A DNA stretch of 64,000 bases from Laedolimicola sp934402125 (GCF_052065835.1 NZ_JBQHTG010000003.1:124001-188000), one strand, 5' to 3'; positions 17,145-26,182 are shown, counted from the stretch's first letter. Notes: generated by a model from the letters alone, not told the origin. Numbers and translations are program-made.

Positions 17145-18194
17145 TTATACCTCGTTATGCTTCAGAGAAACCCGGATAAGCTCCTCGCACAGATCCTCAA
17201 AGGACATACCCAGAGCGGCGGCCTCCTGGGGCAGCAGGCTGGTGGGCGTCATGCCCGGCAGGGTGTTGGCCTCCAGACAGTACATTTCCAGTGTCTCGGT
17301 ATCCAGCATAAAGTCCATGCGGGCGTAGGAGCGCATTCCCAGGGCTTCGAAGACCATCTCGGCGTAATGCTGCATGCTCCGGGTCAGATCCGCGGGCAGA
17401 TCCGCCGGACAGGTCTCGATGGTGCTTCCCGCCTGGTATTTATTTTTATAATCATAGAAGCCATGAATAGGCGCGATTTCGATGATCGGGTAAGCCTTGC
17501 CGTCCACGACGCCTACGGAAAACTCACGGCCGGACACAAACTGCTCGATGATAACGTCATCTCCGAAGGAATAAGCGTCGTCAAGGGCCTTCGGAAGATC
17601 CTCCGGCTTTTCTACCCGGTAGGTGCCTACGCTGGATCCGCCGCAGGTGGTCTTCACCATGCAGGGATAGGGCACAGACGCCGGGTCAATCTGCTGGCCG
17701 TTTTTCGCGGTGATTCCCTTGGGCGTGGGGATACCGGCGGCCCGGAACAGCTGCTTGGACAGGCTCTTGTCCATGGCAAGGGCGCTGCTTAAGTATCCGG
17801 TTCCGGTGTAAGGAATGCCCATCAGATCGAAGGCAGCCTGCACGCGGCCGTCCTCGCCGTTGGCTCCGTGGAGTCCCAGAAATACGATATCGGCCATATT
17901 GCAGAGGGTCAGCACATTGGGGCCGAAGAGGCTCTTGCCGCCGTCCTTGCGAAGCTCCTTCAGATGAGACAGATCCGGCTGCTCGGCAGAGATGGCGGTT
18001 ACGTCCTTATCCCATTCCACGTCGGCCTTAAAAAGATCCTCGTTGACAGGCAGCGCGCCCTCATAGCCCAGGTACAGATCCACCAGGATAGCCTCATGGC
18101 CTCTCTTTTTCAGCGCGCGGTAAATATTGCTTCCGGAAATCAGGGACACATCACGCTCGGTGCTGGTTCCTCCAGCTAAAACTACGATTTTCAT
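17145..18194 (-). CDS. ddl: D-alanine--D-alanine ligase
   Basis: The 349-residue ATP-grasp enzyme joins two D-Ala. Seen: the N-terminal AGGTSTERDVSL, the HGANGEDG motif, the ATP-grasp core KTTCGGSSVGTY and the closing EANTLPGMTPTSLLP. The omega-loop has FYDYKNKYQAG, with the tyrosine typical of ordinary D-Ala-D-Ala ligases, so this is a housekeeping enzyme and not a vancomycin-resistance D-lactate or D-serine ligase. It is followed by murF after 4 bases. Confidence 0.95.
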   Translation of the reverse strand: MKIVVLAGGTSTERDVSLISGSNIYRALKKRGHEAILVDLYLGYEGALPVNEDLFKADVEWDKDVTAISAEQPDLSHLKELRKDGGKSLFGPNVLTLCNMADIVFLGLHGANGEDGRVQAAFDLMGIPYTGTGYLSSALAMDKSLSKQLFRAAGIPTPKGITAKNGQQIDPASVPYPCMVKTTCGGSSVGTYRVEKPEDLPKALDDAYSFGDDVIIEQFVSGREFSVGVVDGKAYPIIEIAPIHGFYDYKNKYQAGSTIETCPADLPADLTRSMQHYAEMVFEALGMRSYARMDFMLDTETLEMYCLEANTLPGMTPTSLLPQEAAALGMSFEDLCEELIRVSLKHNEV

Positions 18195-18207
18195 AAGATC
18201 CTCCTAT

Positions 18208-18939
18208 CTACAGCAGTGCCCGGTTTTTATCCAGCATTGCCTGAATTTTCTGCTGGGTGTAAGCGCCCAGAAATTTCTTCTCCTCTTTGGAAAGCTCGGA
18301 AACTAGAATCGGCTCGCCGTACTCCAGAATCACATGGCAGCGGCGGATAAACGGGATATGATTTTCAAAGATCTCCGCGGAATTGGTGATGGCCATGGGA
18401 ATGATGGGACAGCCTGTCTTCTCTGCCATCTTCATGCTTCCTTCCTTAAAGGGCAGAAGCTCGTCGTGATGGTTGCGGGTACCCTCCGGAAAAATACAGA
18501 TAGAAATTCCGTTTTTTATATATTCGATTCCCTTGAGAATCGTTTTCAGTCCGGCCTTGATATCCCCCCGGTCCAGGAACAGACAGTACAGGTTCTTCAT
18601 CCAGTCCCGTAAAAGCGGATAGCGCAGCATCTCCACCTTGGCCACATAGCCCGTAAGGCGGGGACAGCGGGCGTAGGTCATAACGACGTCAAAATAGCTG
18701 CGGTGGTTGCCCACATAGAGAACCGCCCGATCTTTCGGCACATGCTCTTCGCCGATGACGGTAAGCTTTACGCCGGTCATGAAAAGAATCAGCTTAAAGG
18801 CTCCCTGCACCAGGCGGAGAGAGCTGTAATCCTTGGCGCGCTGATTGAATTTTCCGATGATCCACTCGATGAGTAGCACCGGGATTCCCAGAATCAGAAA
18901 GCCGAATAAAACAAGGGCTACCAGTATTAATCGAATCAT
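18208..18939 (-). CDS. plsC: 1-acyl-glycerol-3-phosphate acyltransferase
   Basis: The 243-residue PlsC-type enzyme adds the second acyl chain to make phosphatidic acid at the membrane. It has an N-terminal membrane segment (about 3-25), the catalytic NHRSYFDVV motif (HX4D, near residue 77) and the phosphate-binding FPEGTR motif (near 150). Length and motif spacing are normal. It lies 9 bases after malQ and 13 before ddl, in a minus-strand operon. Confidence 0.9.
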   Translation of the reverse strand: MIRLILVALVLFGFLILGIPVLLIEWIIGKFNQRAKDYSSLRLVQGAFKLILFMTGVKLTVIGEEHVPKDRAVLYVGNHRSYFDVVMTYARCPRLTGYVAKVEMLRYPLLRDWMKNLYCLFLDRGDIKAGLKTILKGIEYIKNGISICIFPEGTRNHHDELLPFKEGSMKMAEKTGCPIIPMAITNSAEIFENHIPFIRRCHVILEYGEPILVSELSKEEKKFLGAYTQQKIQAMLDKNRALL

Positions 18940-18948
18940 AAAGGCCTC

Positions 18949-20472
18949 CTATCGTCCGAACAGCTCCGTCATCTGACGAAGTCCGCCGGCCATGCCGGAA
19001 TTTAAGCTTCCCTCGCGGAACCGCCATTCCCAGTTATGTTCTGCGGTTCCCGGCGTATTCATGCGGCAGTCGCTGCCTGCCTTCAGGAGATCCTGTACCG
19101 GGAAAATCGCGTACCGGGCAATGGTGCCCAGGCAGATACGGATAAAGTCCCAGCTGACGCTGGAAGCGTCCGTGTTCATGTAACGGCGTACCTTATCACG
19201 GGCGTAGTCGCTCGTATGCTGGTACCAGCCCACCGTGGTGTCATTATCGTGGGTTCCGGTGTAGCAGATGCAGTTGCGGGTATCAAACTGATGGGGCAGA
19301 AAGCTGCTCTCGCCGCCCTCAAAGGCGAACTGGAGAATCCGCATGCCCGGGAAACCAAACTGGTCCCGGAGCGCTGTGACCTCCGGAGTAACCAGACCCA
19401 GATCCTCCGCAAAAATGGGCAGGTCATCGCCCAGCTTCTTCTGAATAGCCAGGAACAGTTCTGCGCCCGGTCCTTTCTTCCATTCACCGGTCATGGCGTT
19501 TTCCGCGTCTGCCGGAACCTCCCAGTAGGCCTCGAAGCCCCGGAAATGGTCGATACGGACGTAATCCACCTGGTCGAGCTGGTGCTTTACCCGTTGGATC
19601 CACCAACGGTAGCCCTCTTTTTTGTGCTCCTTCCAGTCATAGAGAGGATTGCCCCATTTCTGGCCGGTGGCGCTGAAATAGTCGGGGGGAACTCCGGCTA
19701 CGGAAGAGGGATAGCCCTTGGTATCCACCTGGAACAGACGGCGGTTGGCCCAGACGTCTGCGCCGTCGGGGGATACGAAGATGGGAATATCGCCTACGAT
19801 GGCGATTCCCTTATCGTTGGCATAGCGCTTCAGAGTATGCCACTGGGTATAAAACATAAACTGCAGGAAGGCCTGATAGTGGATTTGATCCTTTAGCTCT
19901 TTCTCCCAGAAGATCCGGTTCTGCCGGTCCAGATTCCGCAGGGATTCCGGCCATTTGGTCCAGGAAAGGCCGTCCTGTTCGTCCCTCAGGGCCATGTACA
20001 GGCAGTAATCTGCCAGCCAGTCCTCGTTGTCCTGGCAGAAGGTATCGTAGTCCCTCTGAAGCTCCTTGTTCTCAGAATGGGCAAAGCGCTCATAGGCCTT
20101 CTGATAGAGCGGGTATTTATATTCCCGTACCCGGTCATAGTCTACCCGGTCCGGGTTGAAATCAGGAAGCTGTGACAGGTCAGCCTGCTCCAGAAGTCCG
20201 GCCTTCAAAAGCAGCTCCGGGCTAATGAGCAACGGTTCCCCCGCAAATACGGAATATCCCTGATAGGGGGAATTTCCGAAGGAAGTGATGGGTACCATGG
20301 GCAGGATCTGCCACAGGTGCTGACCGCTTTCTGCGAGAAAATCTATAAAATCATAGGCACCCTTTCCGAAATCACCGATTCCGTACGGAGAGGGAAAGGA
20401 AGTGGGGTGAGCCAGAACGCCGCTGTACCGGTAGTTGACCGGATCCTCGGTGGTAGTCATTTTTAAACGCAT
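18949..20472 (-). CDS. malQ: 4-alpha-glucanotransferase (amylomaltase, GH77)
   Basis: The 507-residue enzyme transfers alpha-1,4 glucan segments between maltodextrins. GH77 marks: the opening AHPTSFPSPYGIGDFG and PYQGYSVFAG, the nucleophile region RIDHFRG (near residue 295), AEDLGLVTPEV with the acid/base Glu (near 340) and THDNDT (near 395). A strong AAGGAGG lies 6 bases before the ATG. It is the first gene of a four-gene run otherwise devoted to lipid and cell-wall precursors, an unusual grouping. Confidence 0.94.
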   Translation of the reverse strand: MRLKMTTTEDPVNYRYSGVLAHPTSFPSPYGIGDFGKGAYDFIDFLAESGQHLWQILPMVPITSFGNSPYQGYSVFAGEPLLISPELLLKAGLLEQADLSQLPDFNPDRVDYDRVREYKYPLYQKAYERFAHSENKELQRDYDTFCQDNEDWLADYCLYMALRDEQDGLSWTKWPESLRNLDRQNRIFWEKELKDQIHYQAFLQFMFYTQWHTLKRYANDKGIAIVGDIPIFVSPDGADVWANRRLFQVDTKGYPSSVAGVPPDYFSATGQKWGNPLYDWKEHKKEGYRWWIQRVKHQLDQVDYVRIDHFRGFEAYWEVPADAENAMTGEWKKGPGAELFLAIQKKLGDDLPIFAEDLGLVTPEVTALRDQFGFPGMRILQFAFEGGESSFLPHQFDTRNCICYTGTHDNDTTVGWYQHTSDYARDKVRRYMNTDASSVSWDFIRICLGTIARYAIFPVQDLLKAGSDCRMNTPGTAEHNWEWRFREGSLNSGMAGGLRQMTELFGR

Positions 20473-20508
20473 AATAATCCTCCTTGGGGTGGAAATCCAC
20501 CTTTCGCT

Positions 20509-20537
20509 ATTATAATAAAAAAGCCGTTAAAAAACAA
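20509..20537 (-). promoter_or_regulatory. Sigma-A type promoter of malQ-plsC-ddl-murF
   Basis: Read on the minus strand: TTGTTT (20532-20537), 17-base spacer, TATAAT (20509-20514), about 37 bases upstream of the malQ start. Confidence 0.65.
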
Positions 20538-20547
20538 GGATTACGGG

Positions 20548-20610
20548 GTTATTTTCCAAATTAAAGAACATAGACTGGTGGTATTTGGGCAGAGGGGCGC
20601 ATAGACTGGT
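20548..20610 (+). promoter_or_regulatory. Tandem sigma-E-like promoters of sipL
   Basis: The 11-base sequence CATAGACTGGT occurs twice (20569-20579, 20600-20610). Each copy contains a CATAnnnT -10 element of sporulation sigma E/K type. Each has a -35-like element 13-14 bases upstream: GTTATTT (20548-20554) and GGTATTT (20580-20586). Mother-cell expression during sporulation is expected for sipL. Confidence 0.55.
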
Positions 20611-20636
20611 AGAAAGGAAACTGGGAGGTACAAGAA

Positions 20637-22190
20637 ATGGAGCTTGTCCGAAAAACCATCCGCATGACCAGGCAGAAGGGAAAAGCAGTCAGCCAGATGA
20701 CGCTGGATGAGGATTATAATATTTCGGAAACCATGCCGGACGCCGGAATGCTGGTGCAGGAAAAGGGAACGCTGGAAATCGGGGAGATCCGGGCGGAAAA
20801 CGGCCGGGCGCTGGTGCAGGGAAAACTGAATTTCGATGTGCTTTATATGGACGATCTGGAGGAGAGCGGACTACATAGCGTCCGGGGACAGATTCCCTTT
20901 GAGGAAGCCCTGAATGTGGAGACAGCCCGGGACGGAGACAGCCTGAAGCTTACCTGGACGCTGGAGGATATCTCGGCCGTCCTGATCAATTCCCGGAAAA
21001 TCGGAATCCGGGCAGTGGGCACGCTGGAGGTGACCGTAGAGGAGCTGGCAGAGGAGGAACTGCCCACAGAGGCACAGGAGGGCGAGGCAGAGATCCGGAC
21101 GGAACACCTGAAGGCCGCAGTCCTGACGGTACAGAAAAAGGATACCTGCCGGGTCCGGGATGAAATCATTCTTCCTGCCAACAAGCCGAATATAGGGAAG
21201 CTGATCTGGCAGGATGTGAGCCTGCGGAGTATGGAAGTCCGTCCCGGGGAGGAGGAGCTTCTGGTCAAGGGGGAGCTGCTGGTATTTGTATTGTATGAGT
21301 GCGAGAAGGAGCAGAAGATGGGCTGGCTGGAGCAGAGCCTTCCCTTCAGCACACGGCTGGATATGAGCGGAAGCCGGGAAGGCGTGGCCGCAGGCCTGGG
21401 TCTTCGCCTGGCCGGGGCAGAGCTGGAGGTGAAGCCAGATTACGACGGCGAGCTGCGGGTGCTTCATGTGGATACGGTGCTGGGTCTGGATATCCGGATG
21501 TATGAGGAAGAAGAGCTGGACGTCATTACCGATCTGTATAGTCTGAAAAAGGAGCTGATACCGGTAAAGGAACGGGCGGATTATGAACGTCTTCTGATCT
21601 GCAGCAGCTCCCGGTGCCGGGCAGCCGGGCGGATCCGGGCCGACCATCCGGAGACACAGATCCTGCAGATCTGCCACAGCAGCGGCGAGGTACGGCTGGA
21701 CGACTGCCGGGTCAGTGAGCAGGGCCTGCGGATAGAGGGTGCGTTACAGGTAGAGATATTGTACATCACCTCCGACGACAGCCACCCCATTTTGCGCAAA
21801 AAGGAAAATATTCCCTTTGAGCATCAGATAGATGTGCCGGGAATCACAGAAAATCATGTGCGTTATCTGGACTGTATGCTGGATCAGCTGGCGGTAGATA
21901 TGGTCGGCGGCGGGGAGCTGGAGGTGAAGGCCGTGATACTCCTGAATCTGCTGGTACTGGCAAAGGAAAGCGTGGAGTCGGTGAAGGAGGTAACGGAGAA
22001 GCCCCTTAATCCGGAAGAACTGAAGGCGCTGCCGGCCTTTACCCTGTATACAGTACAGCCCCGGGACACCCTCTGGGATATCGCCAGGGGCTGTCGCAGC
22101 ACCGGCGCGCATATCTGTGAAATGAATGATTGTACGCCGGAGGAAATCCGTCCGGGAAGGAAGCTGATCCTGGTAAAGGAATTGGGATAA
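20637..22190 (+). CDS. sipL: SipL-like spore morphogenesis protein (SPOCS repeats + LysM)
   Basis: The 517-residue protein has repeated DUF3794 (SPOCS) domains in three regions (about 30-150, 165-285 and 320-435) and a C-terminal LysM domain (about 463-512, YTVQPRDTLWDIARGC). This is the architecture of clostridial SipL, which binds SpoIVA and is needed for coat assembly and engulfment in the mother cell. GGGAGG precedes the ATG. The gene stands alone between terminators, with sigma-E-like promoters upstream. Confidence 0.88.
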   Translation: MELVRKTIRMTRQKGKAVSQMTLDEDYNISETMPDAGMLVQEKGTLEIGEIRAENGRALVQGKLNFDVLYMDDLEESGLHSVRGQIPFEEALNVETARDGDSLKLTWTLEDISAVLINSRKIGIRAVGTLEVTVEELAEEELPTEAQEGEAEIRTEHLKAAVLTVQKKDTCRVRDEIILPANKPNIGKLIWQDVSLRSMEVRPGEEELLVKGELLVFVLYECEKEQKMGWLEQSLPFSTRLDMSGSREGVAAGLGLRLAGAELEVKPDYDGELRVLHVDTVLGLDIRMYEEEELDVITDLYSLKKELIPVKERADYERLLICSSSRCRAAGRIRADHPETQILQICHSSGEVRLDDCRVSEQGLRIEGALQVEILYITSDDSHPILRKKENIPFEHQIDVPGITENHVRYLDCMLDQLAVDMVGGGELEVKAVILLNLLVLAKESVESVKEVTEKPLNPEELKALPAFTLYTVQPRDTLWDIARGCRSTGAHICEMNDCTPEEIRPGRKLILVKELG

Positions 22191-22211
22191 AAACGGGAAA
22201 AACAAAAGGGT

Positions 22212-22248
22212 CGGGGGTAAAGATTTCTTGCATTTTACCCCCGTTTTT
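22212..22248 (+). terminator. Terminator of sipL
   Basis: CGGGGGTAAA (22212-22221) pairs perfectly with TTTACCCCCG (22234-22243), followed by five T. Confidence 0.9.
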
Positions 22249-22256
22249 GTTATACT
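22228..22256 (+). promoter_or_regulatory. ispE promoter inside the sipL terminator
   Basis: TTGCAT (22228-22233), 17 bases, TATACT (22251-22256). The -35 box lies in the loop of the preceding terminator hairpin and its 3' arm forms the spacer. Confidence 0.6.
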
Positions 22257-22288
22257 GTGTATACAAAAAACACAGGAAGTACAATACT

Positions 22289-23185
22289 ATGGATAAGATG
22301 CAGTTAAAGGCACTGGCAAAGATTAATCTGGGTCTGGACGTGCTCCGTAAAAGGGAAGATGGTTACCATGACGTGCGGATGATTATGCAGACAGTGCGTA
22401 TTTTTGATCGTCTTGCGCTGGTAAAGCAGGACAAAGAAGGAATCCGGGTCAGAACGAATCTTTATTATCTGCCCGCAAATGAAAATAACCTGGTGTATAA
22501 GGCTGCGAATCTGCTGTTTGAGGAATTTGACATCCGGGGCGGACTTTCCATTGACCTGAAGAAATATATTCCGGTAGCGGCAGGCATGGCGGGAGGAAGC
22601 TCCGACGCGGCAGCCGTTTTATACGGCCTGAACCGTATGTACGGTCTGGGCTTAAGCCAGGAGCAGCTCATGGAGCGGGCTGTGAAGATCGGGGCAGACG
22701 TACCCTATTGCATTATGCGGGGAACCGCTCTGGCAGAGGGAATCGGAGAGAAGCTGACTCCCTTGCCGCCTATGCCGCCCTGCAATATTCTGGTGGCCAA
22801 GCCCGGAATCAGCGTGTCCACCAAGTATGTCTACGAGAATCTCCACGCCAATGATCTGAGGCCGGATCAGCATCCGGATATTGACGGGGTTCTGGAGGCG
22901 CTGAAAAAGCAGGATCTTGCCGGCATGGCAGAAGCCCTGCGAAACGGCAATGTGCTGGAGACCGTGACGGCGGAGGCCTATCCGGTTATCGGAAAGCTGA
23001 AAGAAACCATGGAGGCGAACGGGGCAGCCGTGGCGTTGATGAGTGGCAGCGGCCCGACTGTATTCGGTATCTATGAGGATCGGATGCAGGCCCGCAGAGC
23101 CATGGCGGCTATCCGAAAGAGCCGTCTGGCCCGACAGCTGTTTCTGACGACGCCTTACAATAATAACAACAGGAGGAATGGCTGA
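22289..23185 (+). CDS. ispE: 4-diphosphocytidyl-2-C-methyl-D-erythritol kinase
   Basis: The 298-residue GHMP kinase of the non-mevalonate isoprenoid pathway phosphorylates CDP-methylerythritol. Seen: the substrate-binding start AKINLGLDVL, the ATP loop PVAAGMAGGSSDAAAVL (near residue 95) and the C-terminal MSGSGPTVFG (near 250). The ATG at 22289 is chosen because AGGAAG precedes it; the frame is open further upstream but only through the sipL terminator. Its stop overlaps the next start by one base (TGATG), so translation of the GntR gene is coupled. Confidence 0.94.
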   Translation: MDKMQLKALAKINLGLDVLRKREDGYHDVRMIMQTVRIFDRLALVKQDKEGIRVRTNLYYLPANENNLVYKAANLLFEEFDIRGGLSIDLKKYIPVAAGMAGGSSDAAAVLYGLNRMYGLGLSQEQLMERAVKIGADVPYCIMRGTALAEGIGEKLTPLPPMPPCNILVAKPGISVSTKYVYENLHANDLRPDQHPDIDGVLEALKKQDLAGMAEALRNGNVLETVTAEAYPVIGKLKETMEANGAAVALMSGSGPTVFGIYEDRMQARRAMAAIRKSRLARQLFLTTPYNNNNRRNG

Positions 23186-23880
23186 TGAGTCAGGAAATAA
23201 ACGCAACTATGAATGAATATCTTCCACTGCGGGATGTGGTATTCCAGACTCTGCGTCAGGCAATCCTGCGCGGAGAACTGGAACCGGGCGAGCGTCTGAT
23301 GGAGATTCATCTGGCCGATCGTCTGGGCGTGAGCCGTACCCCGATCCGGGAGGCTATCCGAAAGCTGGAGCTGGAGGGACTGGTTGTGATGATTCCCCGA
23401 AGAGGAGCCATTGTAGCCAGCATTACCGAAAAGGATCTGAAGGATGTACTGGAGGTGCGTCGGACACTGGAGATTATGGCGGCTGAGATAGCCTGCGACC
23501 GGATTACGCCGGAGCTTTTAGAGGAGCTTGCCCAGGCCGGAGAAGAATTCCGGAAGCTGAAGGATTCTGACGATTATACCAGCCTGGCGGCAGCGGACGT
23601 AAAATTCCACGATATCATTTATGCCGCAACGGACAACCAGCGTCTGATCAGCATCCTGAATAACCTGCGGGAGCAGATGTACCGCTACCGGCTGGAGTAT
23701 CTGAAGGATACCGGAAGCCACGGAAAGCTGGACGGCGAGCACCAGGTAATCTATGAAAGCATCAAAAACGGCAACCGGGAAGCGGTGCGGGCCATGGTAG
23801 GTCAGCACATCGACAACCAGAAGGCAGCCATTCTGGCGGCTATCCGGGAAAATGAGAAGAAAAAAGCCGAAAAGCCGTAA
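23185..23880 (+). CDS. GntR-family regulator (FCD type) coupled to ispE
   Basis: The 231-residue regulator has a winged HTH with LADRLGVSRTPIREAIRKL (residues about 46-64) and an FCD ligand domain with a conserved-looking metal/ligand pattern (DVKFHDIIY, near 147; GEHQVIYESI near 188). It shares the start/stop overlap with ispE. The tight coupling suggests a fixed partnership, but the effector and targets are unknown. Confidence 0.88.
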   Translation: MSQEINATMNEYLPLRDVVFQTLRQAILRGELEPGERLMEIHLADRLGVSRTPIREAIRKLELEGLVVMIPRRGAIVASITEKDLKDVLEVRRTLEIMAAEIACDRITPELLEELAQAGEEFRKLKDSDDYTSLAAADVKFHDIIYAATDNQRLISILNNLREQMYRYRLEYLKDTGSHGKLDGEHQVIYESIKNGNREAVRAMVGQHIDNQKAAILAAIRENEKKKAEKP

Positions 23881-23947
23881 GAGAACGGTATAAAACAGAT
23901 GAAAACAGGGTATCCTCCGGAAAAACAAGAAAAGATCCGGAGGAGCC

Positions 23948-24256
23948 ATGGAAAAGAAACACAGAAAACAGATCATAGAAGAAAGAATACAGGATATCGA
24001 AACATTTGTCAGAAGACATGGAGAGCTGGTATTGCTTTTGCTGTCCCTTATACTTGGAATGGCAGGAACCTGCCTGTACGCGGAATATGTCCGGGAGCCG
24101 GAGCCTGTTCCTGTGGAACAGACAGCCTGGTGGGGCGGACTATACCCGGAGTATTGTGTGCCTGGGACGGACAGCAAGGAGGTACGGGTTCAGTTTCGAT
24201 ATCTGACTTTTTTAAATAAAATGGTAGATTCCAGTCAGGTTAGGAGAGACAGATGA
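23948..24256 (+). CDS. Small membrane protein of unknown function, coupled to murI
   Basis: A 102-residue frame has an excellent ribosome site (GGAGGA) and ends by overlapping the murI start by 4 bases (ATGA). It shows a charged N-terminus (1-26), one membrane segment (about 27-46) and a C-terminal part that should be outside. I recognise no family. The coupling to glutamate racemase suggests a cell-envelope role, but nothing in the sequence proves it. Confidence 0.65.
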   Translation: MEKKHRKQIIEERIQDIETFVRRHGELVLLLLSLILGMAGTCLYAEYVREPEPVPVEQTAWWGGLYPEYCVPGTDSKEVRVQFRYLTFLNKMVDSSQVRRDR

Positions 24257-25077
24257 GTGATTTAAGAGAGGCCCCCATCGGCGTCTTTGATTCGGGAATC
24301 GGCGGTCTGACCGTGGCGCGGGAGATTATGCGCCAGATTCCGGAGGAGCGGATCGTGTATTTTGGCGATACGGCCCGGGTTCCCTACGGAAGTAAGAGCG
24401 GCAGCACCATTATCCGCTATTCCTGTCAGATAGGACGCTTCCTGCAGACCAGAGGCGTGAAGGCTATCGTGGTGGCCTGCAATACAGCCAGCGCGTATGC
24501 GCTGGACGCCCTGCAGCAGGAGGTAGACGTGCCGGTCATCGGTGTGGTGCGGCCGGGAGCCCGCGTGGCGGCCCGGGAAAGCGTCGGAGGCAACATCGGC
24601 GTCATCGGCACCGCGGCGACGGTGGGCAGCCATATTTATCAGAAATACATACAGAGCCTACGGCCGGAGGCACAGGTGTTTGAAAAGGCCTGTCCCCTGT
24701 TTGTGCCGTTGGTGGAAGAGGGCTGGCGGAAGGATCCGGTGACCCACATAGTGGCAGAGCGTTATCTGCAGGAGATGAAGGAGCGGAAGGTGGATACCCT
24801 GATTCTGGGCTGTACCCATTACCCACTGCTGCGTTCCATGGTGGCGGATATCATGGGGCCGGACGTGGTTCTGGTGAATCCGGCGTATGAGACAGCCATG
24901 GAGCTGAAACGGCTTCTGCGTCAGGAGCAGCTGGAAAATCAGGGAGACAGCAAGATTGCGGAGAATCCCTATGAGTTCTTTGTCAGCGATCAGGCGGAGA
25001 AATTCCGGGCCTTCGCGGATTCCATTCTGCCCATTGATATTACGATGGCGAAGCTGGTTCCCATTGAGGAATATTGA
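24253..25077 (+). CDS. murI: Glutamate racemase
   Basis: The 274-residue enzyme makes D-glutamate for peptidoglycan. The family pattern is complete: GVFDSGIGGLTVAREI (near residue 8), YFGDTARVPYG, the first catalytic cysteine in ACNTAS (near 76) and the second in LGCTHYPLL (near 187). Length is standard. Its start overlaps the small membrane protein gene upstream. Confidence 0.95.
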   Translation: MSDLREAPIGVFDSGIGGLTVAREIMRQIPEERIVYFGDTARVPYGSKSGSTIIRYSCQIGRFLQTRGVKAIVVACNTASAYALDALQQEVDVPVIGVVRPGARVAARESVGGNIGVIGTAATVGSHIYQKYIQSLRPEAQVFEKACPLFVPLVEEGWRKDPVTHIVAERYLQEMKERKVDTLILGCTHYPLLRSMVADIMGPDVVLVNPAYETAMELKRLLRQEQLENQGDSKIAENPYEFFVSDQAEKFRAFADSILPIDITMAKLVPIEEY

Positions 25078-25095
25078 AAAGAGGAAGAACAGAAT

Positions 25096-25548
25096 ATGAA
25101 GAAAGAGATTTTGCTGAGTATCTCGGGTCTTCACATGATAGAGGAAGAGGACGCCAATGTGGAGGTCGTCACAGCCGGAGATTATTATAACCGGGACGGC
25201 AGACATTACGTGCTCTATGACGAGGTTGTGGAGGGCATGAGCGGACACATCAGCAATACCATTAAAATCGGGGAGAATTCCCTCGAGGTGATGAAGCGTG
25301 GCCTGACCAACGCCAGAATGGTGTTTGAGAAGGGAAAGAAAACCCTGACCCGGTATCAGACGCCCTATGGCTTACTGAACCTGGGGATTCTGGCCAGGGA
25401 AGTGAAGGTGGAAGAAAAGGACGACGCCATTGACGTGGCGGTGGATTACGTGCTGGAGGTTAACGAAGAACAGCTGGCCGAGTGCAGGATTCAAATGAAA
25501 ATCCGGCCCAGAGAGGCAGGGCATATCAACCTGCAGGTCGATTCATAA
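25096..25548 (+). CDS. DUF1934 (YwiB-like) protein
   Basis: The 150-residue protein matches the DUF1934 family, a small calycin-like beta-barrel of unknown role common in Firmicutes. Hallmarks are repeated beta-strand pattern, the central YGLLNLGI segment (near residue 94) and a C-terminal DYVLEVNEE. Follows murI by 18 bases with GAGGAAG before the ATG, so probably in the same transcript. Confidence 0.78.
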   Translation: MKKEILLSISGLHMIEEEDANVEVVTAGDYYNRDGRHYVLYDEVVEGMSGHISNTIKIGENSLEVMKRGLTNARMVFEKGKKTLTRYQTPYGLLNLGILAREVKVEEKDDAIDVAVDYVLEVNEEQLAECRIQMKIRPREAGHINLQVDS

Positions 25549-25566
25549 AAAGAAAACAGATTACAA

Positions 25567-25599
25567 AAAACAGGAGTTCCGGTCCGGAACTCCTGTTTT
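25567..25599. terminator. Bidirectional terminator
   Basis: A near-perfect palindrome with arms AAAACAGGAGTTCC and GGAACTCCTGTTTT lies between the convergent DUF1934 gene and the minus-strand gene at 25614. Confidence 0.92.
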
Positions 25600-25613
25600 G
25601 CATTACTTGTGTT

Positions 25614-26057
25614 TTATTTTTTACCAAAATGACGCTTGAAGAAGCCCTGCTTCTTCACCGGCACTTCCAGTCCGCCGCGGGCGCTCTTGATCTCTGTGAT
25701 GTAGATACCGCTCACAACGACCTTGACTTCCTTCTTTACCGGAAGCAGCTCAAAGACCTGGGCGTCGCAGGCAAGCGTCATGATTCTCGGACCAACCTTT
25801 GCCTTGACAATCGGAAGCTTGTTTCTGCGAAGCAGCTTCGGCGTCTGCTGGATAACCTGTTCGGGCAGTCCGGATTCGGACAACTTCAGCTTCTTTTTGT
25901 CGATGATCAGCATGCTGACGGTCTGTGCTACAGCCTCCATCTGCTCCTTCTGGGCAATCTGGCGGCGCTGTGCTTTTCTTCCTACAAAGTACAGTACTAC
26001 AAGCGCAACAACCAGTACTACTAAAATTACAAGTAATATAATCGTAAGCTTAGACAT
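25614..26057 (-). CDS. Hypothetical single-pass membrane protein
   Basis: The 147-residue protein has an N-terminal membrane anchor (about 4-26), a basic/polar helix (27-55) and a soluble beta-rich remainder ending in a very basic tail (KKQGFFKRHFGKK). I recognise no named domain. The order suggests N-out or N-in single pass with the body in the cytoplasm (positive residues directly after the segment). It is divergent from the cardiolipin synthase gene. Confidence 0.7.
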   Translation of the reverse strand: MSKLTIILLVILVVLVVALVVLYFVGRKAQRRQIAQKEQMEAVAQTVSMLIIDKKKLKLSESGLPEQVIQQTPKLLRRNKLPIVKAKVGPRIMTLACDAQVFELLPVKKEVKVVVSGIYITEIKSARGGLEVPVKKQGFFKRHFGKK

Positions 26058-26182
26058 AATTCCTTGTTCCTCCTAGGCATTTCACATGAGTGCTATTATA
26101 ACAGTTTTTGTGGTAAAGTGCAAGGAAAAATGGTAGAATACAGGCAACAGTGCAAACCGTGTGGACAGATGGAGATGAGCGT

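Noticed and set aside
17145..18194. Possible vancomycin-resistance type ligase
   Set aside because: The omega-loop has the tyrosine of normal D-Ala-D-Ala ligases, and vanH, vanX and vanRS genes are absent.
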